This document shows, in pieces, positions 32,625 through 42,587 of a stretch of DNA of 46,184 nt. A program made the position numbers and the translations under genes. The DNA is from an uncultured Oscillospiraceae bacterium (GTDB lineage Bacteria; Bacillota; Clostridia; Oscillospirales; Oscillospiraceae). Location of the stretch: contig CAKUDE010000016.1 of assembly GCA_934645175.1 (NCBI GenBank), forward strand, positions 1 through 46,184, read 5' to 3'. The notes beneath the pieces are model-generated. The model did no database searches and had not been told where the DNA came from. It was given only the letters and a program-made list of their open reading frames with translations. Each line of letters opens with the position of its first letter. Positions within the stretch are counted from its first letter, which is position 1.

Positions 32625-33311
32625 ATGAAAGAAACACTTCGCGCCGAGGCGGTGCGGCTCGGCCTTACGCTCACGGATGCACAACTTATGCAGATGTGCC
32701 GCTTTGCCGACGCACTGCTTGAGAAAAACACGGTCATGAATCTGACCGCCATTACCGAGCCGCAGGCCGTAGCGCGGCTGCATTTTGCCGACAGTCTTGC
32801 ACTGCTTCGCGCCGCCGATCTGCGGTGCAAAGACGTGATCGACGTCGGCTGCGGCGCAGGCTTTCCCGGCGTCGCACTGAAGCTCGGCGAGCCGACTCTG
32901 CGCCTGACGCTGCTCGACAGCCTGCAAAAGCGCGTGCACTGGCTCGACGAAACGCTTGCCTCTCTCGGCGTCGATGCCCGCTGCGTCTGCGCCCGCGCAG
33001 AGGAATTTCCGGAGCGGGAGCGCTTTGACGCCGCCATTTCCCGTGCCGTTGCACGGCTGAACATCCTGTGCGAGCTGTGCCTGCCGCTCGTGCGCGTCGG
33101 CGGGCTGTTTCTGGCAATGAAGGCCGCAAGCGCCGACGAAGAGCTGGCCGAAGCGCAGCGTGCGCTGCGCCTGCTCGGCGGGCAATTGGAGTCGGTTTAT
33201 GACTACACCGTTGACGGCGCGCCGCGGCGCATACTGTGTATCCGCAAATATGCGCCCACGCCCGCCGCTTATCCGCGCCGCTTTGCAAAAATCCGGCAGC
33301 AGCCGCTGTAA
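32625..33311 (+). CDS. rsmG: 16S rRNA (guanine-527-N7) methyltransferase
   Basis: The 228-residue SAM-dependent enzyme has NKFMNLTAI-like sequence (NTVMNLTAITEP), the SAM loop DVGCGAGFPGVALKL and the RAEEFPERERFDAAISRAVA segment. It methylates G527 of 16S rRNA; its loss gives low-level streptomycin resistance in other bacteria. The ATG at 32625 lies 10 bases after mnmE, with a modest AGGGATG site. The position between mnmE and mnmG is unusual. Confidence 0.95.
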   Translation: MKETLRAEAVRLGLTLTDAQLMQMCRFADALLEKNTVMNLTAITEPQAVARLHFADSLALLRAADLRCKDVIDVGCGAGFPGVALKLGEPTLRLTLLDSLQKRVHWLDETLASLGVDARCVCARAEEFPERERFDAAISRAVARLNILCELCLPLVRVGGLFLAMKAASADEELAEAQRALRLLGGQLESVYDYTVDGAPRRILCIRKYAPTPAAYPRRFAKIRQQPL

Positions 33312-33323
33312 AGAAGGAACGCC

Positions 33324-35195
33324 ATGCAATATCTATCGGAAAGCTATGACATTGCCGTCATCGGTGCGGGTCATGCCGGAATCGAGGCGGCGCTTGCCGC
33401 CGCACGGCTGGGTCTGCGCGTAGCGGTATTCACCATCAATCTTGACGCCGTCGGCAATATGCCCTGCAACCCCGCCATCGGCGGCACGGGAAAGGGTCAT
33501 CTTGTGCGTGAGCTGGATGCGCTCGGCGGAGAAATGGCGCGCGCGGCGGACGCCTGCTGCATCCAGTACCGGATGCTCAATCTCGGTAAGGGGCCCGCGG
33601 TACACTCTCTGCGGGCGCAGGCGGACCGCAGACGCTACCAGGAGCACATGAAGCACGTCCTGGAGGCCGAGCCGAACGTCTTTCTCAAGCAGGCGACCGT
33701 CGTGCAGATCCGGACGGAAAACGGACGCGTCAGCGCCGTCGTTACGCAGCTCGGCGCGATCCACCCCGTCCGCGCCTGTGTCGTTGCGGCTGGCACCTAC
33801 CTTTCCAGCCGCGTCATCACCGGCGAGAGCTGCATTGAATCCGGTCCGGACGGAATGCACAACGCCACGGAGCTGACCGACTGCCTTCGCGCGCTCGGAC
33901 TGAATCTGCGTCGCTTCAAAACGGGCACGCCGCCGCGTATCAACGCGCGCAGCGTGGACTTTTCCGTCATGGAGCCGCAACCCGGCGACGAAGCGCCGGA
34001 GCCCTTCTCCTTTTCCACGCGGACACCGCCGGAAAACCGTGCGCTATGCTACCTGACCTATACGAACGAGCGCACGCATGAGATCATCCGCGAAAATCTT
34101 TCCCGCTCCCCGCTTTACGACGGAACGATCACGGGCGTCGGGCCGCGCTACTGTCCCAGCATTGAAACAAAAGTCGTTCGTTTCGCCGATAAGCCGCGCC
34201 ACCAGCTCTTTCTGGAGCCCTGCGGGCTCCATACGAACGAGATGTATTTACAGGGCTTCTCATCGAGTCTGCCGGAGGACGTACAGCTTGCCATGCTGCA
34301 CACCGTCCGCGGGCTGGAGCACGCCGAGATTCTGCGCCCGGCTTACGCCATCGAATACGAGTGCGTAGACCCGACGGAGCTGTTCGCCACACTGGAATGC
34401 AAAAAACTCCCCGGCCTGTATGGCGCGGGGCAGTTCAACGGCTCGTCCGGCTACGAGGAGGCGGCGGCGCAGGGCTTTGTCGCAGGCGTCAATGCCGCCC
34501 TGAAGCTGCTCGGCCGTGAGCCGCTCCTGCTGAAGCGTTCGGACGGCTATATCGGCACGCTCATTGATGATCTTGTCACCAAGGGCACAGAGGAGCCGTA
34601 CCGCATTATGACCTCGCGCAGCGAGTACCGTCTGCTGCACCGTCAGGACAACGCCGATGAACGTCTGTGCGCCATCGGCCACCGTATCGGACTGGTATCG
34701 GATGCACGTCTGGCGGCAGTCGAGGCAAAATATGCCGCCGTTCGCGCCGAAATGCGTCGTCTGGACGCGACGGGCACGCCGGCAAGCGAACAACTGAACG
34801 AGTTTCTCCGCAGCCGCGGCTCATCGGAGGTTGTCAGCTCCGCACGGCTGTCGGATCTGCTGCGCCGCCCTGAGCTGTGCTATGCCGATCTTGCGCCCTT
34901 TGACCGTGACCGTCCGGAGCTTCCCGGCGAGGTCACGCGGCAGGTAGAGATCCGCGTCAAATATGAGGGCTATTTGCGCCGTCAGGAGCAGCAGGTGGAG
35001 GACTTCCGCCGCGCGGAGACACGCCTGCTGCCGCCGGACCTTGATTACGGCGCCATCGAAGGACTGCGATTGGAAGCGAGGCAAAAGCTCACACAGCTCC
35101 GTCCGTTGTCCGTCGGACAGGCAAGCCGCATCTCCGGCGTGTCACCCGCCGACATTGCGGTGCTTCTGATCTGGCTCGAGCGCAGAAAACAATAA
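33324..35195 (+). CDS. mnmG: tRNA uridine-5-carboxymethylaminomethyl modification enzyme
   Basis: The 623-residue FAD protein starts [22 protein letters not shown] (Rossmann loop), then [30 protein letters not shown] and [21 protein letters not shown], all hallmarks of MnmG. The C-terminal helical domain ([19 protein letters not shown]) binds MnmE and tRNA. AGAAGGA precedes the ATG by 7 bases. It is the last gene of the operon. Confidence 0.97.
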   Translation: MQYLSESYDIAVIGAGHAGIEAALAAARLGLRVAVFTINLDAVGNMPCNPAIGGTGKGHLVRELDALGGEMARAADACCIQYRMLNLGKGPAVHSLRAQADRRRYQEHMKHVLEAEPNVFLKQATVVQIRTENGRVSAVVTQLGAIHPVRACVVAAGTYLSSRVITGESCIESGPDGMHNATELTDCLRALGLNLRRFKTGTPPRINARSVDFSVMEPQPGDEAPEPFSFSTRTPPENRALCYLTYTNERTHEIIRENLSRSPLYDGTITGVGPRYCPSIETKVVRFADKPRHQLFLEPCGLHTNEMYLQGFSSSLPEDVQLAMLHTVRGLEHAEILRPAYAIEYECVDPTELFATLECKKLPGLYGAGQFNGSSGYEEAAAQGFVAGVNAALKLLGREPLLLKRSDGYIGTLIDDLVTKGTEEPYRIMTSRSEYRLLHRQDNADERLCAIGHRIGLVSDARLAAVEAKYAAVRAEMRRLDATGTPASEQLNEFLRSRGSSEVVSSARLSDLLRRPELCYADLAPFDRDRPELPGEVTRQVEIRVKYEGYLRRQEQQVEDFRRAETRLLPPDLDYGAIEGLRLEARQKLTQLRPLSVGQASRISGVSPADIAVLLIWLERRKQ

Positions 35196-35200
35196 ACGAA

Positions 35201-35230
35201 ATTGCCGCGGGCAGCGCTGCCCGCGGCAAT
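35201..35230. terminator. perfect 30-bp palindrome after mnmG
   Basis: ATTGCCGCGGGCAGC and its exact complement meet without a loop. There is no T-run on the plus strand, so termination would be weak or need other factors. It lies between the converging mnmG and yfhO genes. Confidence 0.6.
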
Positions 35231-35278
35231 GAAAATACGCTGCGGCGACCGCTTCCGGGAAGTGGCCGCCGCCATGCT

Positions 35279-38200
35279 TTATCCGTTTGTTTCGTCGTCC
35301 TCTTCACCGTCGTCGCCGTAGAAATAGCTCTCTTCTTCGTCATATTCCGACTCGTCGGCATACGCGGAGAAATCCTCCGGCGGCTCGTCGCTTACAAGCT
35401 CCGGCAGCTCGCGGCGCTTATACTCGTCGAGCCACTTTTCAAAGTCCAGCGACTCATCCGGTAAAGCCGTTTGCGGCGCATCCGGCAGCCACGGCTCCTC
35501 CTCTCCGACAGGCTGCTCCTCGGGCTCCGCTGCGTCGAGCCACGCATTGACGTCCAGCTCGGTATCCCGGTCGGGCAGCAGCACCGGCCTCTTACGCAGC
35601 AGAACGACCAGCAGAACGAAAACCAGCAGGCACGCGCCGGAAACAATCGCACCGAGCTTCAGACCGGGCGCATGATACTCCAGCGTAACGGTATGGCTGC
35701 CCGCAGAGAGCGGGAAGGCGATAACCGCGTCGGTCAGCGCGACAAGGGACTCTTCTTCCGGGTCGTAGCTCTGCGCCAGCGCGACGGGCTCGCCGTCCAC
35801 ATAGGCCGTCCAGCCCGGTTCGTAGGGCACGGAGGTATAGAACAGCCCGTCGGCCAGCACGTCGATCGTACCGGAAACACGCGTATCGGAAAACTCGGTC
35901 AGCTTCCAGCATTCGTCCGCCAGGGTCTCCAGACCGGCGCTCAGCACATCGTCGTTCTGCACGGCAACATCCGCCGAGATCGCGCCGGATTTGTCCTTCG
36001 GCATACTGTATTCGAGCGTAATGACGTCGCCCTCTCGATAGGTGCCCAGATTGAACAGCGCACGGATCTTGATGTTCCGCGTCATCACAAGCGTATCGTT
36101 GCAGTAGATGCTGACCGTTTCCACTCCGCTTGTGGGGTGATTGCTCGTCATGCACACGAGGCCGTCGCGGTCGAGCGTATAGCGGATGCGCAGCTTGGTG
36201 TCGCCCTCCGCGCCGCTCGTGTTAAAGGAATACTGCGTGCCGGAATTTCCGGAGCGGTAGAACTGCACGGTGTCGCTTTGTCCCTCTACCGACGAAGCGT
36301 TGAGATGGAAATACAGCGATTTCGTAATGCCCGTAGCCTGACGGAACATCTGTTCCTGTTTCGTAAAGGGGTTATAAACGGTCGAGGAGGACGTGAAATT
36401 CGCCAGCTCGGCATTGGTCATAAAGCCCAGCGAAAGGAAGCCCTCGTATTCGACCAACGAAGTCTTGCCGTCCGTTTCCACAATACGGTAGAACGGCTGC
36501 TCCCCGCGCGTGCCGCTGCGGTCGAGCAGATAGCGGATGCCGCACAGCGTATTGGTGAACGGAGTACTTTCAATATAAGCATAGCGATTGCTGCTCGGCC
36601 AGGAGGCGAAGCCCAGCGAGCCGCTGAAGCGGTTGAAGATCGCATTGGCGGAGGAGGTAAAGGTCGATACGCCGTGATAACCTAACAGCGCACCCTCATT
36701 GAGCGTATAGGTATCGTCCGTCTCCGCACGCCAGAACAGATTTCCGCGTTCCCGCTCCAGCGTTTCGGCCAGCTCCAGGAGCTTTTCCACGCTGTCGCCC
36801 TCCTTGGGATAGGTACTGCGCACGGTCGCGCCAATGTTTGCCGCACCCAACGCAAGGCTGAGCGACATCTCCAGCGCGATCGTAAGACACAGCAGATACC
36901 GCCCCATAGCGCGGTAGTTCCCGCCGACACGGTGCATCAGGAAGAATACCACGCCAAGCACGACCACCGCAAGGCTCAGCAGCAGCTTCCACAGGCTGAC
37001 CTCCTCAAAATAACCGTTGACAATCACCGCCAATGCCAGCGGAACAATGATCGCCAGATGCCAGAGCCTGAAATCGTCCGCCAGCGTAAAAGCGCGGTAA
37101 GCCATGGTAATCAGGACAAAGGAGAACAGGAAGCTGAAGCGGTAGGGCAGCATATTCGGGAAATGCATCCCGTGCCAGTAATAGTCCAGCCGACGGAAGA
37201 TAAAGCTCAGCACGAAGAAAATCAATAAAAATGCCGAGATAAGCTTTTCCCGCAGGCTGACCTTGCGGCAGCAGAAGAAGTACAGCGCAAGAACCACGGC
37301 GGACATTCCGGAAAAGATGTTCGGCAGACCGGACATTTTCGTCGCCGTAGTGCCGTCGAGCAGGCCGGTGAGCACCTGCCGCGTGGCATTCCAGACGCCG
37401 GGAAGCGTCTGCACCTTGACGATCTCCCAGGTAGATTGGCCGGCCGTTCCGATCCCGTTTGCTCCCTCGGCGATGTTCAGCGCAAGCCATGAGGGGTCGC
37501 TGCCGATGGCGGAATAGGTGTGCTGCATGGCATAGAGCGTGGGAACGAGCAGCACCGCCGCCATGCCGACGCCGAGAATCGTACCGACGGCCGCGCGGCC
37601 GATACGCCGCAGGAAGCCCAAAAAACCGTTCCATTTGCAGATGCAGTAGGCAAAGAAGAACAGCGCCACGAAAATACAGCAGAAGAACGCGATATAATAA
37701 TTGCTCCACAGAGACAGCGCCAGCGCAATGACATACAGGCGAAAGCGTGCATCACGCAGCAGACTGACCGTGCCGGCAATGAGCAGCGGCAGCAGGGCAA
37801 ACACATCAAGCCACATAATATTCCAGTAATAGCCCGCCGCCCACGCACAGAAGGCATACATCAGAGAGAATGCGCAAAGCGTCCAGTCGTTTCTGCGGAA
37901 CAGAGTGCGCAGGAAATAGGCAAAGAACAGCGAGGCAAGCGAGAGCTTGACCATCGTCAGCAGCATATAGAATTCCGAAAGCAGCGACTTCGGCACCAGC
38001 ACGCACAGCAGATAAAGCGGGCTGGCCAGATAATAGGAATAGAGCGACAGATAGCTCATTCCCATGCCGACGTCCCAGGTGTATTGCAGATTACCGCCGG
38101 AGAGCAGCTTTTCCCGGAAGGAGACGAGGAACGGGAAGTATTGATGCCAACCGTCATGCGCCAGAATCATACGGTCTCCGAAGGGAAACGCGCCCATGCA

Positions 38201-38302
38201 GGCAAACGCGATCAAGCAAATAAAGAACGGCAGACAAAAGGCATAGACCAGCGGCAGGCGCCGCTTCGTCTTCGGGCTGAGGTTGGAAAAGGGTCGCTTC
38301 AT
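35279..38302 (-). CDS. YfhO family membrane glycosyltransferase-like protein
   Basis: The 1007-residue protein has a GT-C-like membrane part of about a dozen helices in the first ~500 residues. The first outer loop (MILAHDGWHQYFPFL) carries acidic residues of the YfhO family. A large extracytoplasmic region (about 500-850) rich in beta-like sequence follows, then a last helix near 880 (GAIVSGACLLVFVLLVVLL) and a strongly acidic cytosolic tail (about 900-1007). In Bacillus and Listeria relatives glycosylate teichoic acids; that role here is inferred. Its ATG overlaps the stop of the kinase gene (ATGA), so it is translationally coupled to it. Confidence 0.85.
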   Translation of the reverse strand: MKRPFSNLSPKTKRRLPLVYAFCLPFFICLIAFACMGAFPFGDRMILAHDGWHQYFPFLVSFREKLLSGGNLQYTWDVGMGMSYLSLYSYYLASPLYLLCVLVPKSLLSEFYMLLTMVKLSLASLFFAYFLRTLFRRNDWTLCAFSLMYAFCAWAAGYYWNIMWLDVFALLPLLIAGTVSLLRDARFRLYVIALALSLWSNYYIAFFCCIFVALFFFAYCICKWNGFLGFLRRIGRAAVGTILGVGMAAVLLVPTLYAMQHTYSAIGSDPSWLALNIAEGANGIGTAGQSTWEIVKVQTLPGVWNATRQVLTGLLDGTTATKMSGLPNIFSGMSAVVLALYFFCCRKVSLREKLISAFLLIFFVLSFIFRRLDYYWHGMHFPNMLPYRFSFLFSFVLITMAYRAFTLADDFRLWHLAIIVPLALAVIVNGYFEEVSLWKLLLSLAVVVLGVVFFLMHRVGGNYRAMGRYLLCLTIALEMSLSLALGAANIGATVRSTYPKEGDSVEKLLELAETLERERGNLFWRAETDDTYTLNEGALLGYHGVSTFTSSANAIFNRFSGSLGFASWPSSNRYAYIESTPFTNTLCGIRYLLDRSGTRGEQPFYRIVETDGKTSLVEYEGFLSLGFMTNAELANFTSSSTVYNPFTKQEQMFRQATGITKSLYFHLNASSVEGQSDTVQFYRSGNSGTQYSFNTSGAEGDTKLRIRYTLDRDGLVCMTSNHPTSGVETVSIYCNDTLVMTRNIKIRALFNLGTYREGDVITLEYSMPKDKSGAISADVAVQNDDVLSAGLETLADECWKLTEFSDTRVSGTIDVLADGLFYTSVPYEPGWTAYVDGEPVALAQSYDPEEESLVALTDAVIAFPLSAGSHTVTLEYHAPGLKLGAIVSGACLLVFVLLVVLLRKRPVLLPDRDTELDVNAWLDAAEPEEQPVGEEEPWLPDAPQTALPDESLDFEKWLDEYKRRELPELVSDEPPEDFSAYADESEYDEEESYFYGDDGEEDDETNG

Positions 38303-39147
38303 GTCAGGTCCTCCTTCATTTTGGTTTCACACAGCAATTCCGGCAGACGGGCCAGCACCGGCTCAAACTGCACTCCATACCAACGCGCATCGGGATCGCG
38401 GCGCGTCTGCTCCAGCGCTTCGGCAACAAAGCGGGCGGCAAGCGACACTGCGCTTTTCGCCGTCAGGCCAAGCGTCAGCGCTCCCGCACAGACCGCCGCA
38501 AACAGGTCGCCCGTACCGTGGAACACACCCGGAATATCCGGACCTTCCACCGAAAAGCGCTCTCCGGAGCGCGAGGCGGCCGCCGTGCGCACAAGGCCGT
38601 CGCCGTGGCGGATGCCGGTGATAACGGCCGTATCGACATCCAGCGCCAAAAGTCCGTCAAGCAGCCGCTCCAGCGCCGCGTCTGCCGGCTGCGGGTCATA
38701 CGGCAGACCCGTGAGCAGACAGGCCTCGGTCACATTGGGCGTAATCATATCCGCACGGCGCACCAGCCGCCGCATCTGCTGCGGAAGCTCCGGGTCCACT
38801 CCGGAATACAGCCGCCCGTGATCGGCCATTACCGGATCGACAAAGTGCAGCGGCACGTCGAAGCGGTCAAACATCGCCTCGACGAGCCGCACCTGCGCGC
38901 AGCTTCCAAGATAGCCCGTGGCAATGGCGTCAAAGCGCAGCCCGGCATCCTGCCAGTGCGCCATGATCGGGCCGATGCAGTCGGTCAGATCGCGGCAGAA
39001 AAAGCCGTCGAAGGCCGTGTGTGCGGAGAGCAGCGCCGTCGGCAGCGCCGCGCACTCAAGCCCCATAACGGACAGGACCGGCAGCGCGATACCGAGAGAG
39101 CATTTTCCGACGCAGGAAAGATCCTGTATTGAGACGATTCGCTTCAT
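38299..39147 (-). CDS. pyridoxal/pyridoxamine kinase
   Basis: The 282-residue ribokinase-fold enzyme begins RIVSIQDLSCVGKCSLGIALPVLS, a family signature, and has FVDPVMADHGRLYSG and ITPNVTEACLLTG. The ATP/anion-hole motif is GTGDLFAAV, with the catalytic aspartate. It phosphorylates vitamin B6 vitamers to PLP precursors. AAAGGAA precedes the ATG at 39145-39147. It is followed by the YfhO gene with a 4-base overlap. PdxY and PdxK cannot be told apart with certainty. Confidence 0.9.
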   Translation of the reverse strand: MKRIVSIQDLSCVGKCSLGIALPVLSVMGLECAALPTALLSAHTAFDGFFCRDLTDCIGPIMAHWQDAGLRFDAIATGYLGSCAQVRLVEAMFDRFDVPLHFVDPVMADHGRLYSGVDPELPQQMRRLVRRADMITPNVTEACLLTGLPYDPQPADAALERLLDGLLALDVDTAVITGIRHGDGLVRTAAASRSGERFSVEGPDIPGVFHGTGDLFAAVCAGALTLGLTAKSAVSLAARFVAEALEQTRRDPDARWYGVQFEPVLARLPELLCETKMKEDLT

Positions 39148-39248
39148 AATCGGTTCCTTTTGCGGTAAAATTCCATTGATTTCTTATTATACCGCATTTC
39201 CCGCCGAAAAGGAAGTGCGCCCCGCGAAAAAAAGAATTTTCCGGAAAT

Positions 39249-39299
39249 GCAGAAAATATTGTGTTTCCCTATTGCAATTACCACAAGATATAGTATAAT
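39249..39299 (+). promoter_or_regulatory. nrdD promoter with paired NrdR-like boxes
   Basis: Two 16-bp sites, 39249-39264 and 39281-39296, each match about 13 of 16 positions of the NrdR consensus ACACWATATATWGTGT. Their starts are 32 bp apart, about three helical turns, the usual NrdR spacing. The second box overlaps the -10 TATAAT (39294-39299); a -35 TTGCAA lies at 39272-39277 (spacer 16). Repression by NrdR-ATP/dATP is predicted. Confidence 0.65.
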
Positions 39300-39355
39300 A
39301 AGGGGCGTGCGAAAGCTATTACAGAGGGTTGCACCCTCTTTTCGGAGGAAAAACC

Positions 39356-41581
39356 ATGAAGATCATCAAACGAAACGGCGCGGAGGTCGTTTTTGACATC
39401 CGGAAGATTGAAATCGCCGTACGCAAGGCCAATCAGGTCGTTGAGGAGGCCGAACGACTGACCGAGCTGCAAATCACACGCATCGCGCAGGCCGTGGCCA
39501 TTCGCTGCGAGGAAATGAACCGCAGCCTGTCCGTGGAGGAAATTCAGGATCTGGTCGAGGATCAGATCATGGCGCACGGCGCCTTTGAAGTGGCAAAGAA
39601 ATATATCACCTATCGCTATACCCGCTCTCTCGCCCGTCAATCCAACACAACCGACGACCGCATTCTCTCTCTGATCGAGTGCAACAACGAGGAAGTCAAG
39701 CAGGAAAATGCGAACAAAAACCCCACGGTCAACGCCGTACAGCGCGACTATATGGCCGGTGAGGTCAGCAAGGATATTACCCGTCGTATCCTGCTTCCAC
39801 AGGATATTGTCGAAGCGCATGAGGCCGGCATCATTCACTTCCATGATGCGGACTACTTTGCGCAGCATATGCACAACTGCGATTTGGTCAATCTGGAGGA
39901 TATGCTGCAAAACGGTACCGTCATTTCCGGCACGCTGATTGAGAAGCCGCATTCCTTCTCCACCGCCTGCAACATCGCCACGCAGATCATCGCGCAGATC
40001 GCCTCGAACCAGTACGGCGGGCAGTCGATCTCGCTGACGCACCTTGCGCCCTTTGTGGACGTGTCCCGCAAGCGCATCCGCGCGGGCGTGGAGCGAGAGG
40101 TCGCGGAGCTGGGTGTCGCCGCACCGGAGGAGAAAATCGCCGCCATCGTCGAGGAGCGCCTGCGCGACGAGATCAAAAAGGGCGTGCAAACGATCCAGTA
40201 TCAGGTCGTTACACTGATGACCACAAACGGTCAGGCGCCGTTTATCACCGTTTTCATGTATCTCGGCGAGGCGCGCAGCGAGCAGGAGAAGAAGGATCTC
40301 GCGATTATCATTGAGGAATCCCTGCGTCAGCGCTATCAGGGCGTGAAAAACGAAAAGGGAGTGTGGATCACGCCGGCCTTCCCCAAGCTGATTTATGTAC
40401 TGGAGGAGGACAACATTCATCCCGATTCTCCCTACTACTACCTGACCCGCCTTGCCGCCGAATGCACCGCGCGGCGTATGGTGCCGGACTACATCTCCGA
40501 AAAGAAAATGCGCGAGCTGAAGCTCTCCAAGGGTGAAACGCCGGGCCACGGCGACGTTTACACCTGCATGGGCTGCCGCAGCTTCCTGACGCCGGACTCC
40601 TCCGGCAACGGCTGGGACAATGTGGCCAACGCCGGGAATTATGAGCCGGACAGGCCGAAGTACTACGGCCGCTTCAACCAGGGAGTCGTGACGATCAACC
40701 TTGTGGACGTTGCCCTCTCCTCCGGAAGAGATATGGACAAGTTCTGGCGGATCTTCGACGAGCGTCTTGACCTGTGCTACCGCGCGCTGATGTGCCGGCA
40801 CAACCGCCTCAAGGGTACGCTGTCCGATGCGGCGCCCATTCTCTGGCAGTATGGTGCGCTGGCACGTCTGCCGAAGGGTGAGCCGATCGACAAGCTGCTC
40901 TACAACGGCTACTCAACCATCTCTCTCGGCTACGCCGGGCTGTATGAGTGCGTCAGGTATATGACCGGCAAATCCCACACCGACCCGGAGGCGACGCCCT
41001 TCGCGCTGGACGTGATGAAGTATCTCAACGCCGCCTGTGCCAAATGGCGTGCGGAAAATCACATCGATTTCTCCCTCTACGGCACGCCGCTGGAATCAAC
41101 GACCTACAAGTTCGCCAAGTGCCTGCAAAAGCGCTTCGGCATCATCCCCGGCGTGACGGATAAGAGCTACATTACAAACTCCTACCACATCCATGTGACC
41201 GAGGAGGTCAACGCCTTCGATAAACTGGCCTTCGAGTCGAAATTCCAGGCGCTCTCGCCCGGCGGCGCAATCAGCTATGTCGAAGTGCCCGATATGCAGA
41301 ACAACATTGACGCGGTGCTGGAAATCATGAAGTTTATCTATGACAACATCATGTATGCCGAGCTGAACACCAAATCCGACTACTGTCAGGTCTGCGGCTA
41401 CGACGGCGAGATCGAGGTTCTGGAGGATGCCGACGGCAAGCTCGTCTGGACCTGCCCGAACTGCGGCAACACCGACCAGAGCAAGATGAACGTCGCCCGC
41501 CGCACCTGCGGCTATATCGGCACACAGTATTGGAATCAGGGCAGGACGCAGGAGATCAAGGAACGTGTGCTGCACCTGTAA
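39356..41581 (+). CDS. nrdD: anaerobic ribonucleoside-triphosphate reductase, class III
   Basis: The 741-residue enzyme starts with an ATP-cone (MKIIKRNGAEVVFDIRKIE, about 1-90) for allosteric control. The barrel domain contains THLAPFVDVSRKR and TCMGCRSFL (near 403, a candidate for an active-site cysteine). The C-terminus has a zinc site (CQVCG and CPNCG) and the glycyl radical segment RRTCGYIGTQYW, with Gly719 the likely radical residue. It makes deoxyribonucleotides without oxygen. The ATG at 39356 follows CGGAGG. The activase nrdG, usually next to it, is not in the window; the following gene is an amidohydrolase. Confidence 0.95.
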   Translation: MKIIKRNGAEVVFDIRKIEIAVRKANQVVEEAERLTELQITRIAQAVAIRCEEMNRSLSVEEIQDLVEDQIMAHGAFEVAKKYITYRYTRSLARQSNTTDDRILSLIECNNEEVKQENANKNPTVNAVQRDYMAGEVSKDITRRILLPQDIVEAHEAGIIHFHDADYFAQHMHNCDLVNLEDMLQNGTVISGTLIEKPHSFSTACNIATQIIAQIASNQYGGQSISLTHLAPFVDVSRKRIRAGVEREVAELGVAAPEEKIAAIVEERLRDEIKKGVQTIQYQVVTLMTTNGQAPFITVFMYLGEARSEQEKKDLAIIIEESLRQRYQGVKNEKGVWITPAFPKLIYVLEEDNIHPDSPYYYLTRLAAECTARRMVPDYISEKKMRELKLSKGETPGHGDVYTCMGCRSFLTPDSSGNGWDNVANAGNYEPDRPKYYGRFNQGVVTINLVDVALSSGRDMDKFWRIFDERLDLCYRALMCRHNRLKGTLSDAAPILWQYGALARLPKGEPIDKLLYNGYSTISLGYAGLYECVRYMTGKSHTDPEATPFALDVMKYLNAACAKWRAENHIDFSLYGTPLESTTYKFAKCLQKRFGIIPGVTDKSYITNSYHIHVTEEVNAFDKLAFESKFQALSPGGAISYVEVPDMQNNIDAVLEIMKFIYDNIMYAELNTKSDYCQVCGYDGEIEVLEDADGKLVWTCPNCGNTDQSKMNVARRTCGYIGTQYWNQGRTQEIKERVLHL

Positions 41582-42443
41582 GTACGACCTGCACATCCAC
41601 ATGATCCTCGACGGCGTGTACTATCGCACCGCAATCGATGCGCAGAAAGAAACGCCGGATGATACGTTGATCCGCACCCGTCTGGAGGATTATCGGACAC
41701 GAGGCGTCCGCTTTCTGCGTGACGGCGGGGATGCCTGGGGCGTAAATCTGCGCGCGCGGGCGCTTGCCGGGGAATACGGCATCGACTACCGCAGCCCCGC
41801 CTTTCCCATACACAAAAGCGGTCATTACGGCGGCTTTATCGGCCGCAGCTTCGCGGACTTTGACGGTTTCCTCCGTCTGCTGGACGAAGTCCACACCGTA
41901 CACGGCGATTTCGTGAAGCTGATGATCTCCGGACTGATCGATTTTTCCCGTCCGCAGACACTGACTGAGCCGGGGCTTGATCCGGACGAAATTGCCCGGT
42001 TGATCGGCACAGCCCACAGCGCGGGCTTTGCGGTCATGGCGCACGCCAACGGCGACGAAACCGTCCGCGCGGCAATCGATGCCGGGGTGGACTCCATTGA
42101 GCACGGAGCATTTCTGTCCGAGGCAACGCTTCGGGAAATGGGACGCAGGCACATTTTATGGGTGCCGACGCTCTCGACCATCGGCAATCTGATCGGAAGC
42201 GGACGCTTCCCGGACACAGTGCTCTCCTCACTTCTGGCTGTACAGCAGCAGAAGCTCCGTTTCGCGGCGGACTGCGGCGCATATATCGGCCTCGGTACGG
42301 ATGCCGGCGCGTACCGCGTACTGCACGGGCAGGCCGTCCGGCAGGAATATGACTATCTGCACGCCGCATTGGGCGAAAGCACGGACGCCCTCCTTTCCGA
42401 GGCCGCCGAATATGCCCGGACGCGCTTCCGAACCTCGTTTTAA
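41565..42443 (+). CDS. metal-dependent amidohydrolase
   Basis: The 292-residue enzyme has the full metal-site pattern of the amidohydrolase superfamily: HxH in DLHIH (residues 10-12), a lysine in FVKLMISG that could be carbamylated, histidines in VMAHANGDE and SIEHGAFLS, and the catalytic aspartate in GLGTDAG. The protein is shorter than imidazolonepropionase or dihydroorotase types, lacking most of the N-terminal beta-sandwich. The GTG at 41565 overlaps the last 17 bases of nrdD and follows GGAG, so it is coupled to nrdD. An unusual N-terminal CxxC (CCTC, residues 2-5) comes directly before the metal motif. The substrate is unknown. Confidence 0.8.
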   Translation: MCCTCKYDLHIHMILDGVYYRTAIDAQKETPDDTLIRTRLEDYRTRGVRFLRDGGDAWGVNLRARALAGEYGIDYRSPAFPIHKSGHYGGFIGRSFADFDGFLRLLDEVHTVHGDFVKLMISGLIDFSRPQTLTEPGLDPDEIARLIGTAHSAGFAVMAHANGDETVRAAIDAGVDSIEHGAFLSEATLREMGRRHILWVPTLSTIGNLIGSGRFPDTVLSSLLAVQQQKLRFAADCGAYIGLGTDAGAYRVLHGQAVRQEYDYLHAALGESTDALLSEAAEYARTRFRTSF

Positions 42444-42453
42444 TTGCTTTGAA

Positions 42454-42480
42454 GAGCCGCCTGCACGGTGCAGGCGGCTC
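42454..42480 (+). terminator. hairpin after the amidohydrolase gene
   Basis: GAGCCGCCTGCA and TGCAGGCGGCTC form a 12-bp perfect stem with a CGG loop; the T-run is missing, so termination may be partial. Confidence 0.65.
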
Positions 42481-42587
42481 TCGGCGTTTCCGGAGGGCGC
42501 CCCCCCGTCGCGAACCCCCGCGAGGGGAACGCCGAGAGCCGACGCGGTCATCCAATCTTTTTCCTCCGAAAAAATTTTTCGGGAGGC

